Positions 1 through 9,194 are shown, counted from the stretch's first letter. The stretch is DNA of 64,000 bases from Fuerstiella sp. (GCA_022447185.1 JAKVAY010000044.1:26963-90962); one strand, 5' to 3'. Translations and numbers: made by a program. Notes: generated by a model not told the origin, from the letters alone.

Positions 1-39
1 TCGTTTGCCCCTGCCTCACTGACTCGTGGAAAATTTTCA

Positions 40-1380
40 ATGACTACAGATCACAACAACTCCAGCCGTCGTAATTTTCTTAAGACGACGTCTGCCGCAG
101 CGTTGGCAGGAGGATCGCTCCTGAATGATATGAGTACTGTCCAGGCATCGCACATCAGTTACGACGAAACGGTCCGCATCGGGCTGATTGGCTGCGGGGG
201 TCGTGGAACCGGTGCGGCCGGCCAAGCGATGAATACCGAAGGACCGGTGAAACTGATGGCAGTCGCGGACGCCTTCGAAAATAACCTCGAACGTTGCGTT
301 CGCAATCTGAAGGGCAGTTATGGAGAGAATGTTGACGTCCCGGCGGAACGTCGATTTACCGGGTTTGATGGCTATAAGGGGGTGCTGGAACAGGATATTG
401 ATCTGGTATTGATTGCAACACCACCGGGATTTCGGCCTCTGCATTTTGAGGCCGCAGTGGCAGCTGGAAAACACGTCTTTGCTGAAAAACCTCTTGCTGT
501 CGATGCGGCCGGTGTACGTCGGATTCTTCGGGCAGCGGAGGAATCGAAACAACGTGATCTGCTTGTACAGGTCGGTCTTCAGAGGCGACACGAGCGCGCC
601 TATATGGAAACCATGCAGCGCGTCAAAGACGGTTCGATTGGCCAGATTATCTCAGCCCGCGCGTACTGGAACAGTCCCGGCGTCTGGGTACGTCCCCGCA
701 AAGATAATCAGACAGAAATGGAGTACCAGATGCGAAACTGGTACTACTTCAACTGGCTGTGTGGCGACCACATTACAGAACAGCATATTCACAACCTGGA
801 TGTGATCAACTGGCTGATGGATGATTTTCCGGTCAAAGCCCAGGGACAGGGTGGACGCCAGGTGCGGACAGGTCGGGAATTCGGCGAAATCTATGACCAT
901 TTCTTTGTCGAATACACCTATGGCGAGGACAACCCGATGGGCAGCAGCGTGAAGCTGCTCAGTCAGTGCAGACACATTCGTGACTGCTGGAATCATGTCA
1001 ACGAATACGCGGCAGGTTCCGAGGGTTCGGTTGATTTCGGCGGAGCAAAGATATTTGATGCAAAAGGCAGACAGACGTGGGAATACGGCAGTGGTGGTCG
1101 CGGTGGCCATCAGCAGGAACACCATGATCTGTTTGCTGACCTGCGTGCGGGCAAACGACCAAACGAAGCCGTGTATGGTGCCAAAAGCTCGATGACATCG
1201 ATTCTGGGCCGTATGGTCAGTTATTCAGGACAGGAAATTACCTGGGATCAGGCGTTTGGCTCCGAACGCACACTGGCTGATGTCGAAAGCTACCACAGTT
1301 ACAGTGATACCCCGCCCGTTCTGCCCAACGACGACATGACCTATCAGATTCCGGTGCCGGGAAGTCATGAAGTTCTGTAG
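40..1380 (+). CDS. Tat-exported Gfo/Idh/MocA family oxidoreductase
   Basis: A 446-residue NAD(P)-dependent sugar-type dehydrogenase. Residues 9-15 (SRRNFLK) followed by an Ala/Gly-rich stretch form a twin-arginine signal, so the protein is probably folded with its cofactor and then exported. The Rossmann motif GCGGRG lies at residues 51-56 and the family EKP signature, whose Lys is catalytic in the family, at 149-151. The C-terminal half carries the alpha/beta substrate domain with GRMVSYSG near the end, typical of the planctomycete Tat-exported subgroup. It stands alone in its direction and converges on the next gene. A close relative lies at 52374-53693. Substrate cannot be read from sequence; an oxidised or methylated sugar is an inference. 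Confidence 0.92.
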   Translation: MTTDHNNSSRRNFLKTTSAAALAGGSLLNDMSTVQASHISYDETVRIGLIGCGGRGTGAAGQAMNTEGPVKLMAVADAFENNLERCVRNLKGSYGENVDVPAERRFTGFDGYKGVLEQDIDLVLIATPPGFRPLHFEAAVAAGKHVFAEKPLAVDAAGVRRILRAAEESKQRDLLVQVGLQRRHERAYMETMQRVKDGSIGQIISARAYWNSPGVWVRPRKDNQTEMEYQMRNWYYFNWLCGDHITEQHIHNLDVINWLMDDFPVKAQGQGGRQVRTGREFGEIYDHFFVEYTYGEDNPMGSSVKLLSQCRHIRDCWNHVNEYAAGSEGSVDFGGAKIFDAKGRQTWEYGSGGRGGHQQEHHDLFADLRAGKRPNEAVYGAKSSMTSILGRMVSYSGQEITWDQAFGSERTLADVESYHSYSDTPPVLPNDDMTYQIPVPGSHEVL

Positions 1381-1423
1381 CGGGTGTTCTGAACTTCTGA
1401 ATCTCTTATTTGGTCGTCCGGGT

Positions 1424-2677
1424 TCAACATCGTTCCTCACGCAGGAATGCCCGATCGCGTTCTTCCTGTGTCAGGTCGTAAACAGCGCGAAGCTGTGCCT
1501 CCATGACGGGTGTGAGTTCTTTGCCTCGACGAGGCATGGCAATTCGGGCTGTTTCCAGACCACTTTCAAGCGTCCACTGCAGAGACAGGTTGCCGGAACT
1601 GATGGCGCTGAATGAAGGGACATGACGCGGCAGCAATCCGTCCGCCGGCAGTACCATACTCATGACACCGATTGAACTCCCGGTGTTGAACAGACTGCCG
1701 ATCGCTGTCTTTGTATGGTCGCCGAAAAACGTACCAACTTTATTCATCCCGGAATCAATCCCGCGTCCGTGAAGAGGCACCTTTACATTGCTGTAGTTGT
1801 TTTTGAGGTCTGAAGTTGTCGTCATCGCTCCGATATTGACCCACGGGCAGACGTAGCTGTGCCCAAGGAACCCGTCATGATATTTCGTGACGTAGCCATG
1901 CAGAATTGACTCTTCAATTTCTCCACCGACACGACACATAGGACCAATGGTTGTGCCTCGCCGAACATGCGCCCGAAACAGCTGCGAATCCGATCCAATA
2001 TGGCACGGTCCCTCAAGTCGTGTGAATGACTGTACATGTGCACGAGATCCGATCGAGACCGGACCGCTTCTGGTGTCGATCACAACGTACGGATCTATGA
2101 CAGCCAGTTCGGACACGTAAACGTCCGCGGGGTCGCCGAGGCACTGCACGTGATCAGACGCCGGTACCTGCGACATTCCGGAATTTTCAAAATCATACTG
2201 CAATTGATCCCGGTTCCGGTTCACCAGATCCCACGGATATCGAATCATTGAGCCTCCGACGTCGACCGTTGGCCTGGAAGATACGAATTCAGTCAACGCA
2301 TCCCAGTTTCCACTCAGTTCGGACAGTTCACTGCCGTTGAGTACTGCCCAGGCGACTTCCGAATCAGCGATTCCCACCAGCCCGTCAGTGAACGATTCGA
2401 CGGTCAGTCGCCCTTTCGGTATCCAGCGGCCGTTGATCAGCAGCGTCACACCCTTCGTGGTCCATTCGTCGTCGTTGACATGGCAGTCAGACTGTGCCTC
2501 GGCATAGACATCCACCAGCCAGGGGCGCACCGAGACGCCCCATTCCGCAGTGGGTACGGCCGACTGCACGCGAGACCTCAGGGATGAACGTCCACAGAGC
2601 AGTTCAAATGCCGGTCTCAACAGGGCAATCGGTGCCAGTGTCGAACAGGCCTTGTCTTCAAACAGGAGAACACGCAT
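1424..2677 (-). CDS. GlmU-like putative sugar nucleotidyltransferase/acyltransferase
   Basis: 417 residues. The N-terminus (MRVLLFEDKACSTLAPIALL) and the C-terminal left-handed beta-helix match the alternative bacterial GlmU-like family rather than classical GlmU. The stretch HDGFLGHSYVCPWVNIGAMT followed by SDLKNNYSNVKV is the most diagnostic part, together with hexapeptide-type turns from about residue 200 on. The family is assigned to making or modifying nucleotide-activated amino sugars such as UDP-GlcNAc for envelope polymers; this protein's exact reaction is inferred. It is the last of three minus-strand genes, 237 bases downstream of a tatA-type gene, and probably has its own promoter. 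The ATG start lies at the beginning of the conserved region. Confidence 0.85.
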   Translation of the reverse strand: MRVLLFEDKACSTLAPIALLRPAFELLCGRSSLRSRVQSAVPTAEWGVSVRPWLVDVYAEAQSDCHVNDDEWTTKGVTLLINGRWIPKGRLTVESFTDGLVGIADSEVAWAVLNGSELSELSGNWDALTEFVSSRPTVDVGGSMIRYPWDLVNRNRDQLQYDFENSGMSQVPASDHVQCLGDPADVYVSELAVIDPYVVIDTRSGPVSIGSRAHVQSFTRLEGPCHIGSDSQLFRAHVRRGTTIGPMCRVGGEIEESILHGYVTKYHDGFLGHSYVCPWVNIGAMTTTSDLKNNYSNVKVPLHGRGIDSGMNKVGTFFGDHTKTAIGSLFNTGSSIGVMSMVLPADGLLPRHVPSFSAISSGNLSLQWTLESGLETARIAMPRRGKELTPVMEAQLRAVYDLTQEERDRAFLREERC

Positions 2678-2914
2678 CGACTTCGTGTCTTAACGGGAGA
2701 AAATCCGAACGGATTACAGGTGAACCGTATTCAAAACACAGGACTCAATGCGAGCCCGGATTTGACCAATCCACGGAACGGCGGCTGAGCGTTTTTTGGC
2801 GAATCATGCCAGAGCGTATCTGAGCGAGGGTTTATCGGACTGCGTCAATGAGCAAAATACGTGGCCACCGAGCCTTGTCGAGGCCGAAATCAGCTGACCT
2901 GGTCATTGATTCAG

Positions 2915-3373
2915 TCAGTCCAGTGGGAGTTCCACACGGGAAGACGCAATCGAGTTTTCGTCTTCGTCTGCCGATTCACTCGAGTCGACTTCCGCTGCGT
3001 CAGGAGCGGCTGCACCGTCGTTTGTCGGGACTTCGAATTTTGGAGCGGCGAACTCGTCGTCTTCGGCGTCGTCTTGAGCTGAGGTGGGTCGATTCGCAGA
3101 TGTGGATGTTGTGGTGCTTGAGTAGTCGATATTTCCTGTTCCGGCAGACCCCGAACGAACCTCGTTCTCAAAACCACTTACCCCTTTCTTGAATTCCGAA
3201 AATCCTTTGCCGAGATTGCGGGCAACTTCCGGCAGCCTTTTTCCGAACAGCAGCAACGCAATGATCCCCACAATAATCAATTCCTGGCTTCCAAGACCTC
3301 CGGGGAGCATGCCAAGGGTCGTGAAATCAGGAATCTGCAATTGATTCAGGATGCTGATCATAGGACTAATCAC
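2915..3373 (-). CDS. tatA: TatA/TatE-type twin-arginine translocase subunit, long form
   Basis: 152 residues. One hydrophobic helix (about 29-43, QELIIVGIIALLLFG) is followed at once by KRLPEVARNLGKGFSEFKKG, the classic TatA hinge and amphipathic helix. The remaining ~80 residues are acidic, Ser/Ala-rich and apparently unstructured. TatA subunits assemble the protein-conducting element of the Tat system in the inner membrane. The protein is longer than the usual 60-90 residues because of an N-terminal extension and the acidic tail. A better start may be the ATG of MLPGGLG, about 22 codons in. A second tatA-type gene lies 104 bases upstream; no tatC is visible here. Tat export is clearly in use, since at least three other window genes have RR signals. 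Confidence 0.92.
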   Translation of the reverse strand: MISPMISILNQLQIPDFTTLGMLPGGLGSQELIIVGIIALLLFGKRLPEVARNLGKGFSEFKKGVSGFENEVRSGSAGTGNIDYSSTTTSTSANRPTSAQDDAEDDEFAAPKFEVPTNDGAAAPDAAEVDSSESADEDENSIASSRVELPLD

Positions 3374-3477
3374 AATCGCGGGTGCTGAAGAACCATTCGA
3401 TTATCCGGAGTGAAGCAGACCAACAAGAGACATATTGGCGGCTTCTTCCGGTGTCGCCTCACTTTAATCATCGCTGT

Positions 3478-3696
3478 CTATGAAGGAGCTGTCTGGTCCT
3501 GGTCGTCGAGATCTTCTTCGCCGTCTTTGATACCTCTCTTGAACGCACTCAGGCTCATTCCGAGCGACTTAGCGGCTCCTGGCAGGCGATTGCCAAATAA
3601 GAGCAGGACGATGAGGGCAGCAATGACGACTTCCAGTCCCCCGAGCCCAAAAAACGCGAGAGTGGACACGGAGTCGACCAGCGATGAAACATTCAT
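3478..3696 (-). CDS. TatA/TatE-type twin-arginine translocase subunit, short form
   Basis: 72 residues. It has an N-terminal amphipathic segment, a hydrophobic helix (GGLEVVIAALIVLLLFG, about 18-34), then NRLPGAAKSLGMSLSAFKRG, the TatA-type amphipathic helix, and a short acidic tail. This is normal TatA/E length. Together with the longer paralogue immediately downstream it could provide a TatA/TatB-like pair, but neither protein has a clear TatB hallmark, so the division of labour is unknown. The gene is first of the three-gene minus-strand run. Confidence 0.9.
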   Translation of the reverse strand: MNVSSLVDSVSTLAFFGLGGLEVVIAALIVLLLFGNRLPGAAKSLGMSLSAFKRGIKDGEEDLDDQDQTAPS

Positions 3697-4072
3697 GACT
3701 GAGTTCCAGGGCAGAGTAAAGTGTTCCAGAGCAAATCAAAGTGTCCTCAACGTCACGCGCCTGCTGCTGACTTCATTCGCCGATTAGTGCCGAATTTAGC
3801 GGTGTTATGCAAGGATCCACTGACAAATTCCCGGAATTGTGGTGATTCCGAACCGGAGTGCAGCGGTTACAAAGCCTTGTCGTAGAAACACCAGAGGAAA
3901 GAGACCACACGCACGGACGAAACCCTATTCTATCGTGATTTGGCTCTAAATCAACGTCCTGTCGATTGCCGGATCGGACTCTTCGGTGGCAACACGAGTC
4001 CGGACTGTTATCCTGCAGACGTTCATGCATTTTCGGTGCTGACCATGTCAGCTTGAACGCCAATTTCCTATT
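3697..4072. other. Divergent intergenic region
   Basis: This 376-base gap separates the minus-strand tatA-type gene from the plus-strand receiver gene and must hold both promoters. The only structure I see is a seven-base inverted repeat (CGGACTC at 3975 and GAGTCCG ending at 4002, 14-base loop) about 70 bases before the receiver start. No RNA gene or convincing ORF. Confidence 0.5.
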
Positions 4073-4471
4073 GTGAAACCGTCCATGGCCGGTGCAACGA
4101 TCCTTGTAATCGAAGATGACCGAGAGGTATCCAATACAGTCCAGACGGTCCTGAAATCATCAGGTTATTCGGTGCTTACTGCAACGAATGGTCAGGATGG
4201 AAAAGAACTGATTGATTCACATCATCCCGATCTCATTGTGACGGATATGATGATGCCTCGGATGGGCGGATTTCCGGTACTGGAATATCTTGGACAGCTG
4301 GAGGACCCACCTGCTGTGATCATGATGACTGCCAACGAAGGCAGTCGTCACAAAGCTTATGCAGAAATGTTGGGAGTGGTGGACTACCTGCGGAAACCTT
4401 TTGCCATGGAAGTACTGCTGGATTCGGTGAAACGGGCGCTCAGCAGTGACTCAAAAACAGACTCTCAGTAA
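4073..4471 (+). CDS. Single-domain response regulator (receiver protein)
   Basis: 132 residues, made only of a CheY-like receiver domain. The acidic pair is E14/D15/D16, the phosphorylatable aspartate D58 (in IVTDMM), the switch Thr T86 (MMTANE) and the invariant Lys K108 (LRKPF). All functional residues are present, so it should be phosphorylated by a histidine kinase. There is no output domain and no kinase next to it, so it probably acts by protein-protein contact or in a phosphorelay with a distant partner. The listed start is GTG; an ATG four codons in (MAGATIL) is an equally good alternative. Confidence 0.93.
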   Translation: MKPSMAGATILVIEDDREVSNTVQTVLKSSGYSVLTATNGQDGKELIDSHHPDLIVTDMMMPRMGGFPVLEYLGQLEDPPAVIMMTANEGSRHKAYAEMLGVVDYLRKPFAMEVLLDSVKRALSSDSKTDSQ

Positions 4472-4772
4472 ATGAAGAAATCGGCGGTTACGGCAGGTCT
4501 TTGTGCCGTGCAGCGTTCGGATTGGTGAATTTGTAACGGTTGTGCCGTTCGAATTGGTCCCGGTCACGATAATGCTGGCGTTGTGACGATTCTTCTGAAG
4601 AGGCAACTCCCCGTGCAAGAGACAGATGTCTCGTCCCGTGCAGTCCCATAGCTAATCTGATTGTGTGATGGTTCTCCGAACCGCGGTCCTGACGGGGTCT
4701 CGGACGGAAAAGCTTGTGGTTCAGCTCGTCGATTCTGTTTCGCACGTGCCCTGCTCTTCAAAGTCAGCCAGC
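4472..4772. other. Intergenic region before the membrane protein gene
   Basis: About 300 bases without a supported gene. Reading frames open on both strands here have no recognisable protein features. The preferred start of the next gene (4773) extends upstream in frame to 4665, but that added stretch has no conserved look. Confidence 0.4.
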
Positions 4773-5753
4773 ATGGATGCATCGTGGTCACAATCCAGTA
4801 CCGATGGCCGTCGGCGACGATTGCTGGCTAGTCAGGAATCCGAAGATCTGCTGACGGAATTCGAAGCACTGGCTCCGCAAACGACTGCTGCTGTTATTCC
4901 AAACCTTGCGGTCACCGTTCCGGATCGGCTGATCATGTATCGTATGGTGTCCGGCCAGCTCTGGAAACACATGCTGTTACTGTTGGCGGTAGTCCTGGTG
5001 TCGATCACTGCAGTCTGGAGTGAGATCGAACAACCAGATGCGCTTCAAAGTCTGGCAAGCTCAAATCAGCCGCGCGTTGGGAAGGGGCTGGCCGGAATAT
5101 TTCTAGTGTTCGCCGGCCAACTCTCTTTGATGATCGGGTGGATTCGTTCACGCAGCTCTGTGGATTTCAGTGGACAATATCGTTGCTGGAAATGGCTCGC
5201 AGGTAGCCTGGTTGCGCTGGGGATCCTGTGGATTACGAACTGCCAGGATGCATTGCCACAAGTTGCACAGGTATTGGCTAAGCCTCTGATTGGCGGAGTC
5301 AGCGCAGCTCGACGAACCCTTGTCGTTGTTCCGATTGTCGGAGTGAGCATCTGGATCCTGAGTCGAGTGATACCCGACATGGGTCGCAATCGGTATGCTC
5401 AGGCTCTGTTTGGTTTGGGTGTGTTGAGCGCCGTGGGACGATTGTTGCTGTCCTACAGTACGAGCCTGGGAACACATTCGGATCCCGTGCTGGACAGCAT
5501 CCTCCTGAGTTCCGCCGGCCTGATGGTTTGTTCATTGTTGCTTCACACGCGATTTGTTCTTTATATCTCGAACGACCCTCCTGAACGATCCGCGTCCACG
5601 ACGGCACGTGATGAGCAGGCGACCCAAACGGATACACTGGATTTGTCAGTGGTCGGTGGTCCTGAACAGACAGAACGACCTGAGACGTCCGCCACGGGGA
5701 AGGCGGCGAAAAAGCCACGTCGCGGCAAACGCCGCACTCGAAAGGCGGCCTGA
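4773..5753 (+). CDS. Hypothetical multi-pass membrane protein with basic tail
   Basis: 326 residues from the chosen ATG. After a polar N-terminus of about 70 residues, hydrophobic segments suggest roughly six membrane spans (for example HMLLLLAVVLVSITAVW, GIFLVFAGQLSLMIGWI, LAGSLVALGILWIT and SSAGLMVCSLLLHTRFVLYI). The protein ends in a strongly basic tail (KKPRRGKRRTRKAA) that could bind nucleic acid or acidic lipid, or simply fix topology. I do not recognise the family. The frame extends upstream to 4665, but 4773 was preferred because residues before it look non-coding. The stop is followed directly by a decayed haem-domain fragment in the same frame. Confidence 0.7.
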   Translation: MDASWSQSSTDGRRRRLLASQESEDLLTEFEALAPQTTAAVIPNLAVTVPDRLIMYRMVSGQLWKHMLLLLAVVLVSITAVWSEIEQPDALQSLASSNQPRVGKGLAGIFLVFAGQLSLMIGWIRSRSSVDFSGQYRCWKWLAGSLVALGILWITNCQDALPQVAQVLAKPLIGGVSAARRTLVVVPIVGVSIWILSRVIPDMGRNRYAQALFGLGVLSAVGRLLLSYSTSLGTHSDPVLDSILLSSAGLMVCSLLLHTRFVLYISNDPPERSASTTARDEQATQTDTLDLSVVGGPEQTERPETSATGKAAKKPRRGKRRTRKAA

Positions 5754-6218
5754 CAAAGTTGTTCCGGGTTTGCCGCGTTCAGCGAGACGTTCTCGGACCA
5801 TGTGTTGGCAGCTCGATTGGGTCAGACGAGCGAAATCCAAATCCAGGCACATTCAAACTCGGTTTGTCACAAAGTGGGCGAGTTGGGAAGTGAAGTCGGT
5901 CCAAACCTGCTCACCACTCGCAATCGAGGGAAAGAATTCATTCTACTGAATGTACTCGATCCCAATCGCGAGGTTCTGCCTGCGTGGCACGACTACGCCG
6001 CCGTCCTGAAAGACGGACGCACTACCAATGGGATTATTACTCAGGAGTCTCCGGTGTCTCTGACTCTCCGGAGGGCGGAGGCAAAGGAGTCGAAGATTCG
6101 GCGAACGGATATTGACCTGCTTCGGGACACGGGACACTCACTCATGCCTTCCGACCTTGAGAAGACGATCTCGGTCCAGCAAATGGCTGATATTCTTGCC
6201 TGGCTTCTGGCTCAGTAG
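5754..6218 (+). pseudogene. Remnant of a PVC-type haem-binding domain protein
   Basis: The frame open from 5754 to the stop at 6218 reads, in its C-terminal 120 residues, like the end of the planctomycete haem-binding domain: GELGSEVGPNLL, LLNVLDPNREV, a central KDGRTTNGIITQESPVSLTL, then RTDIDLLR, SLMPSDLEKTISVQQMADIL. The domain normally begins with CxxCH; here the equivalent stretch is HSNSVCHKVGE, so the first haem cysteine is an Asn. Nothing of the long N-terminal propeller and dehydrogenase-like part of such proteins (compare 48879-52076) is present, and no convincing start codon or ribosome site is seen; GTG at 5802 is the first candidate. I infer a truncated, decaying gene; a short haem-free protein is the alternative. 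Confidence 0.6.
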
Positions 6219-6723
6219 CTACGGACTCATGGCACAACCGCTAACGCAACATTTTTAATCATCGCAGTCGCTTCCCGTACGCGTTTTCTTCGTTGCCGTT
6301 CCTGCTGATCGCAGCCGGAATTATCACCCTTGGTGCTCCGTCCTATGTTGCCATTCGACACCATGTCCCTACAAACGGAATCTTCGGGGGCCAAATTGTC
6401 CATATACCGTACGAACTGTTCCGACGTCGACGTTATGTTGTTTTTTTGAACGCTGCAATTTACGTGAGCGGCGTATGTTCCCGGTGTTCCGAACGTTTCC
6501 CAGGCTATGCTGTCTGTGCAACCGGTCGTGTGGTTGAACCAATTCGTGAAGACTTTCCGGACCAACGAGTCTTTGTGTGTTACCGATTGTAATGCATGGG
6601 TAGGTTGGATTTTTGGAAAGTCTCATAAAGTCCTTGTCTGATTTTGTCCACACCGAACAATTTGCCATTCACGTTTCTGCTGCCGAGGGAGTCGCAGTTC
6701 AGGTTCGATTTCGGAGATCTGTC
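6219..6723. other. Intergenic region upstream of the YTV gene
   Basis: About 505 bases. It contains an open frame at 6293-6592 (TTG start, hydrophobic first 15 codons) that resembles no family I know and has no ribosome site. The region must carry the promoter of the YTV gene; GGAG stands eight bases before that gene's ATG. Confidence 0.4.
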
Positions 6724-8016
6724 ATGTCTGTCTTCCGACTGCTTACCGTCACCACCTGTCTCGCTTTACCCGCTTCGGTATCCGGTCAATTGTGCGGGAT
6801 TCCGTCATATGCATGCTGTCCCCCGGAGGCCTGTGAACCGACCTGCTGCTACACCACCTGTAAAATCGAACAGGAAACCTGTTATCGAACCGTTTGCGAG
6901 ACTGTGATGGAACCGGAGCAGTACACAGCCAAACGGACAATCTACGAAACGTGCCACGTAGAGGTTCCTCAAACCTGTTATCGGACAGTCACTGAAACAG
7001 CGTATCGCGATGAAACCTACACCGTGTGTCGGCCCGTCACCGAAGCCTGCGTGCGTGAAGAAACGTATTGTGTCCAGCGTCCGGTCTGGGAGACTAAATA
7101 CTGCGAACGTAACTACACTGTTCAGCGTCCCGTCTGGGAAGACCGTGTTCGTGAATGCAGGTACACCATCAGGCAGCCGGTCTGTGAAACAATTGAACGC
7201 GAATGTTCATACACGGTGATGAAACCCGTTTGTGAAACCATTCAGAGCGAACGATGCTACACGGTGATGCGGCCGGAATGTCGAACTCGTTGCGTCCGGC
7301 GGGTGACCGGTCAGTGGGTCACGAAGCGACACAGCATTCCAGGGCTCGTTTGCCCACAACTGGTTTGCGGGCCCCGCGGCCCGACCTGGTGCCTCCGTCA
7401 GTCACCGTTATTGACTGTGTGTCGCCCCGTTTGGTGTCCTCGCGTTGTGGAGCAGCAGGTTCCGTACACTGTGATGGTGCCTCATGTGGTACGTCAGAGT
7501 TGTCCTGTTCAGGTGACTCGGTACGTTCCGGAAACCATCGTAAAGAAAATTCCAGTGCAGGTTACTCGCATGGTTCCGAAAGAATGTGTGAGACGAATCC
7601 CGTACCGTGTGTGTCGCATGGAATGTGAACAGAAGACGGAACAAATCCCCTACCGCGTGTGCCGCATGGTTTCTGAGCAGAAAACCCGCCGAATTCCTTA
7701 CACGGTCTGCCGAATGGAGTCCAAACAGTGTACGCGACGCGTTCCGTACTGTGTTCAGAAACAGGTTCAGTACACATCAACTCGCCGAGTCGCACGGTGT
7801 GTGCCACGTGAAGTCGAATACACCTGCACGCGAATGGTGCCTAAACAGATCACGAGGCGGATTCCGTACACACGCTGTCGTCTAGTGCCTCAGACGATCT
7901 GTGGGGGTGCCTGGTCGTCGTGCTCAGAGTGCGAGAGTCAGTCGATTCCCCATGATGCCGACAAAGTACCGCGTCCGAGGCCGGAACCGGGCTTCGAATC
8001 GACAACAGCGACGTAA
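6724..8016 (+). CDS. Cys-rich YTV-repeat secreted protein
   Basis: 430 residues, starting with a signal peptide (MSVFRLLTVTTCLALPASVSGQ). The mature part is a run of roughly 20-residue units of the type Y-T-V-x-R-P-V-W/C-E, first as YTVCRPV, YTVQRPVWE, YTVMKPVCE, and later as IPYRVCRMxxEQKT and RRVPYCVQK. Cys is very abundant and tends to recur once per unit, so disulfide cross-linking is likely. Such YTV repeats were described from Rhodopirellula and proposed to belong to a proteinaceous envelope or cell surface. No enzymatic motif is present. The ATG at 6724 was chosen because it begins the signal peptide and has GGAG upstream; the frame stays open to 6613. The gene stands alone. Confidence 0.85.
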   Translation: MSVFRLLTVTTCLALPASVSGQLCGIPSYACCPPEACEPTCCYTTCKIEQETCYRTVCETVMEPEQYTAKRTIYETCHVEVPQTCYRTVTETAYRDETYTVCRPVTEACVREETYCVQRPVWETKYCERNYTVQRPVWEDRVRECRYTIRQPVCETIERECSYTVMKPVCETIQSERCYTVMRPECRTRCVRRVTGQWVTKRHSIPGLVCPQLVCGPRGPTWCLRQSPLLTVCRPVWCPRVVEQQVPYTVMVPHVVRQSCPVQVTRYVPETIVKKIPVQVTRMVPKECVRRIPYRVCRMECEQKTEQIPYRVCRMVSEQKTRRIPYTVCRMESKQCTRRVPYCVQKQVQYTSTRRVARCVPREVEYTCTRMVPKQITRRIPYTRCRLVPQTICGGAWSSCSECESQSIPHDADKVPRPRPEPGFESTTAT

Positions 8017-8093
8017 CACTGCTCAGTGCCGAAAAACTGAGTGCGTAAACAAACAAAACCCGGAATCGCGGGGATTGTTCGATGGCCATGACG

Positions 8094-9194
8094 TTAGTCG
8101 CGTTCAGTCAGACGACAGCAGCGCACATACGTCACCGATTCTTCCGTCACATAAAAGGCGGCAACGATCGTACCGTCAGACATCTGCGTCACTGAAGGTG
8201 TTCCGAACGTGAAATGATGATACGAATGCATCACGTTCTCGACGACGTCACGTTTTGGAGCGAGCACCGGAGCACTGCGCACCTGCGCCGGGACGACGCC
8301 CCACAACTCCAGATGGTTGGTTTCGTCAAATGAACGGCCACCGTCTTCGGAGAGGACAGCCCGGATTCCCAAGGGATCTCGACGATGATTGGTCACTGCG
8401 ATCACACGACCACTTTGCAATGCACACACATCAGTCACCTGTCCCCAAAATCCAGCATCCTGTGGCTCTGTCCATGTACGACCTGCATCTGCGGAAAACG
8501 TCGTGTGGACATTAAGGCCCCGATCGTTCTCCATGTCGTGGGTCCAGTAAACCCCAAGAATTCGACCATCCGCGAGTGTCGTGACGCGAAGATCCATGTA
8601 AAAGGGATTCCTGGAGACATGTGCTGCCTGGACCGGTTCCCATGTACGTCCGCTGTCATTCGAACGACTGACAAGACCAGCCCAATGGTCATCGGGGACT
8701 TCCGGACATTTCCCCCCCGGCGCTTCGCCTGGGAGGATCAGGGTGCCGTCAGGCAGTCTCGCCAGGTTCATGCAAAGATAAAATACCGGATAAGGAGCAA
8801 TGTCGAAGAGAGTGGGGTCTGTCCACTGAATTCCATCCCGTGAGCGGACCGAAAAGATCGTTCGCTCATCTTCACCGCTCTCGCACGCAGCCCACGCAAG
8901 AACGTCTCCCTCCTGAGTGACACCAAACCCTCCGGGGGAACGCGGTGATCCACTGTCCTGATTCGGCAGATTTGGCAGAGGTCCGATGCAGTTCCATGTC
9001 CGGCCTCCATCAATTGAGCGATGGACTGTTGCCAGTGCATCGTCGCTTTCCCGCGCTGAACCGTGGCGACAAAGGCACAGAAGAGTGTCGTCCGGCAGAG
9101 TGCAGATCGACGGAAACGCAACATATTCGCTCACTGTGCTGGGTAACGAGTTGCGGTAAATCGTGCTGTGGTCAAGGACTTCAAGATGTGGCAT
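8094..9194 (-). CDS. Sialidase/BNR-repeat family protein
   Basis: 366 residues from the chosen ATG, which has GGGAG upstream. Four Asp-box (BNR) motifs of the type SxDxGxTW are spaced along the chain: SIDGGRTWNC, SNDSGRTWEP, SADAGRTWTE and the variant SEDGGRSFDE. This pattern defines a six-bladed sialidase-type propeller. There is no clear signal peptide, so the protein may be cytoplasmic. The family includes exo-alpha-sialidases and many related glycosidases and lyases in planctomycetes; substrate cannot be told. It lies downstream of the zwf/cyclase pair on the same strand, 373 bases away. Confidence 0.85.
   Translation of the reverse strand: MPHLEVLDHSTIYRNSLPSTVSEYVAFPSICTLPDDTLLCLCRHGSARESDDALATVHRSIDGGRTWNCIGPLPNLPNQDSGSPRSPGGFGVTQEGDVLAWAACESGEDERTIFSVRSRDGIQWTDPTLFDIAPYPVFYLCMNLARLPDGTLILPGEAPGGKCPEVPDDHWAGLVSRSNDSGRTWEPVQAAHVSRNPFYMDLRVTTLADGRILGVYWTHDMENDRGLNVHTTFSADAGRTWTEPQDAGFWGQVTDVCALQSGRVIAVTNHRRDPLGIRAVLSEDGGRSFDETNHLELWGVVPAQVRSAPVLAPKRDVVENVMHSYHHFTFGTPSVTQMSDGTIVAAFYVTEESVTYVRCCRLTERD

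Noticed and set aside
6293-6592. Plus-strand frame of 99 codons with hydrophobic start before the YTV gene
   Set aside because: No ribosome site, TTG start and no protein-like composition beyond the first 15 codons; treated as intergenic.
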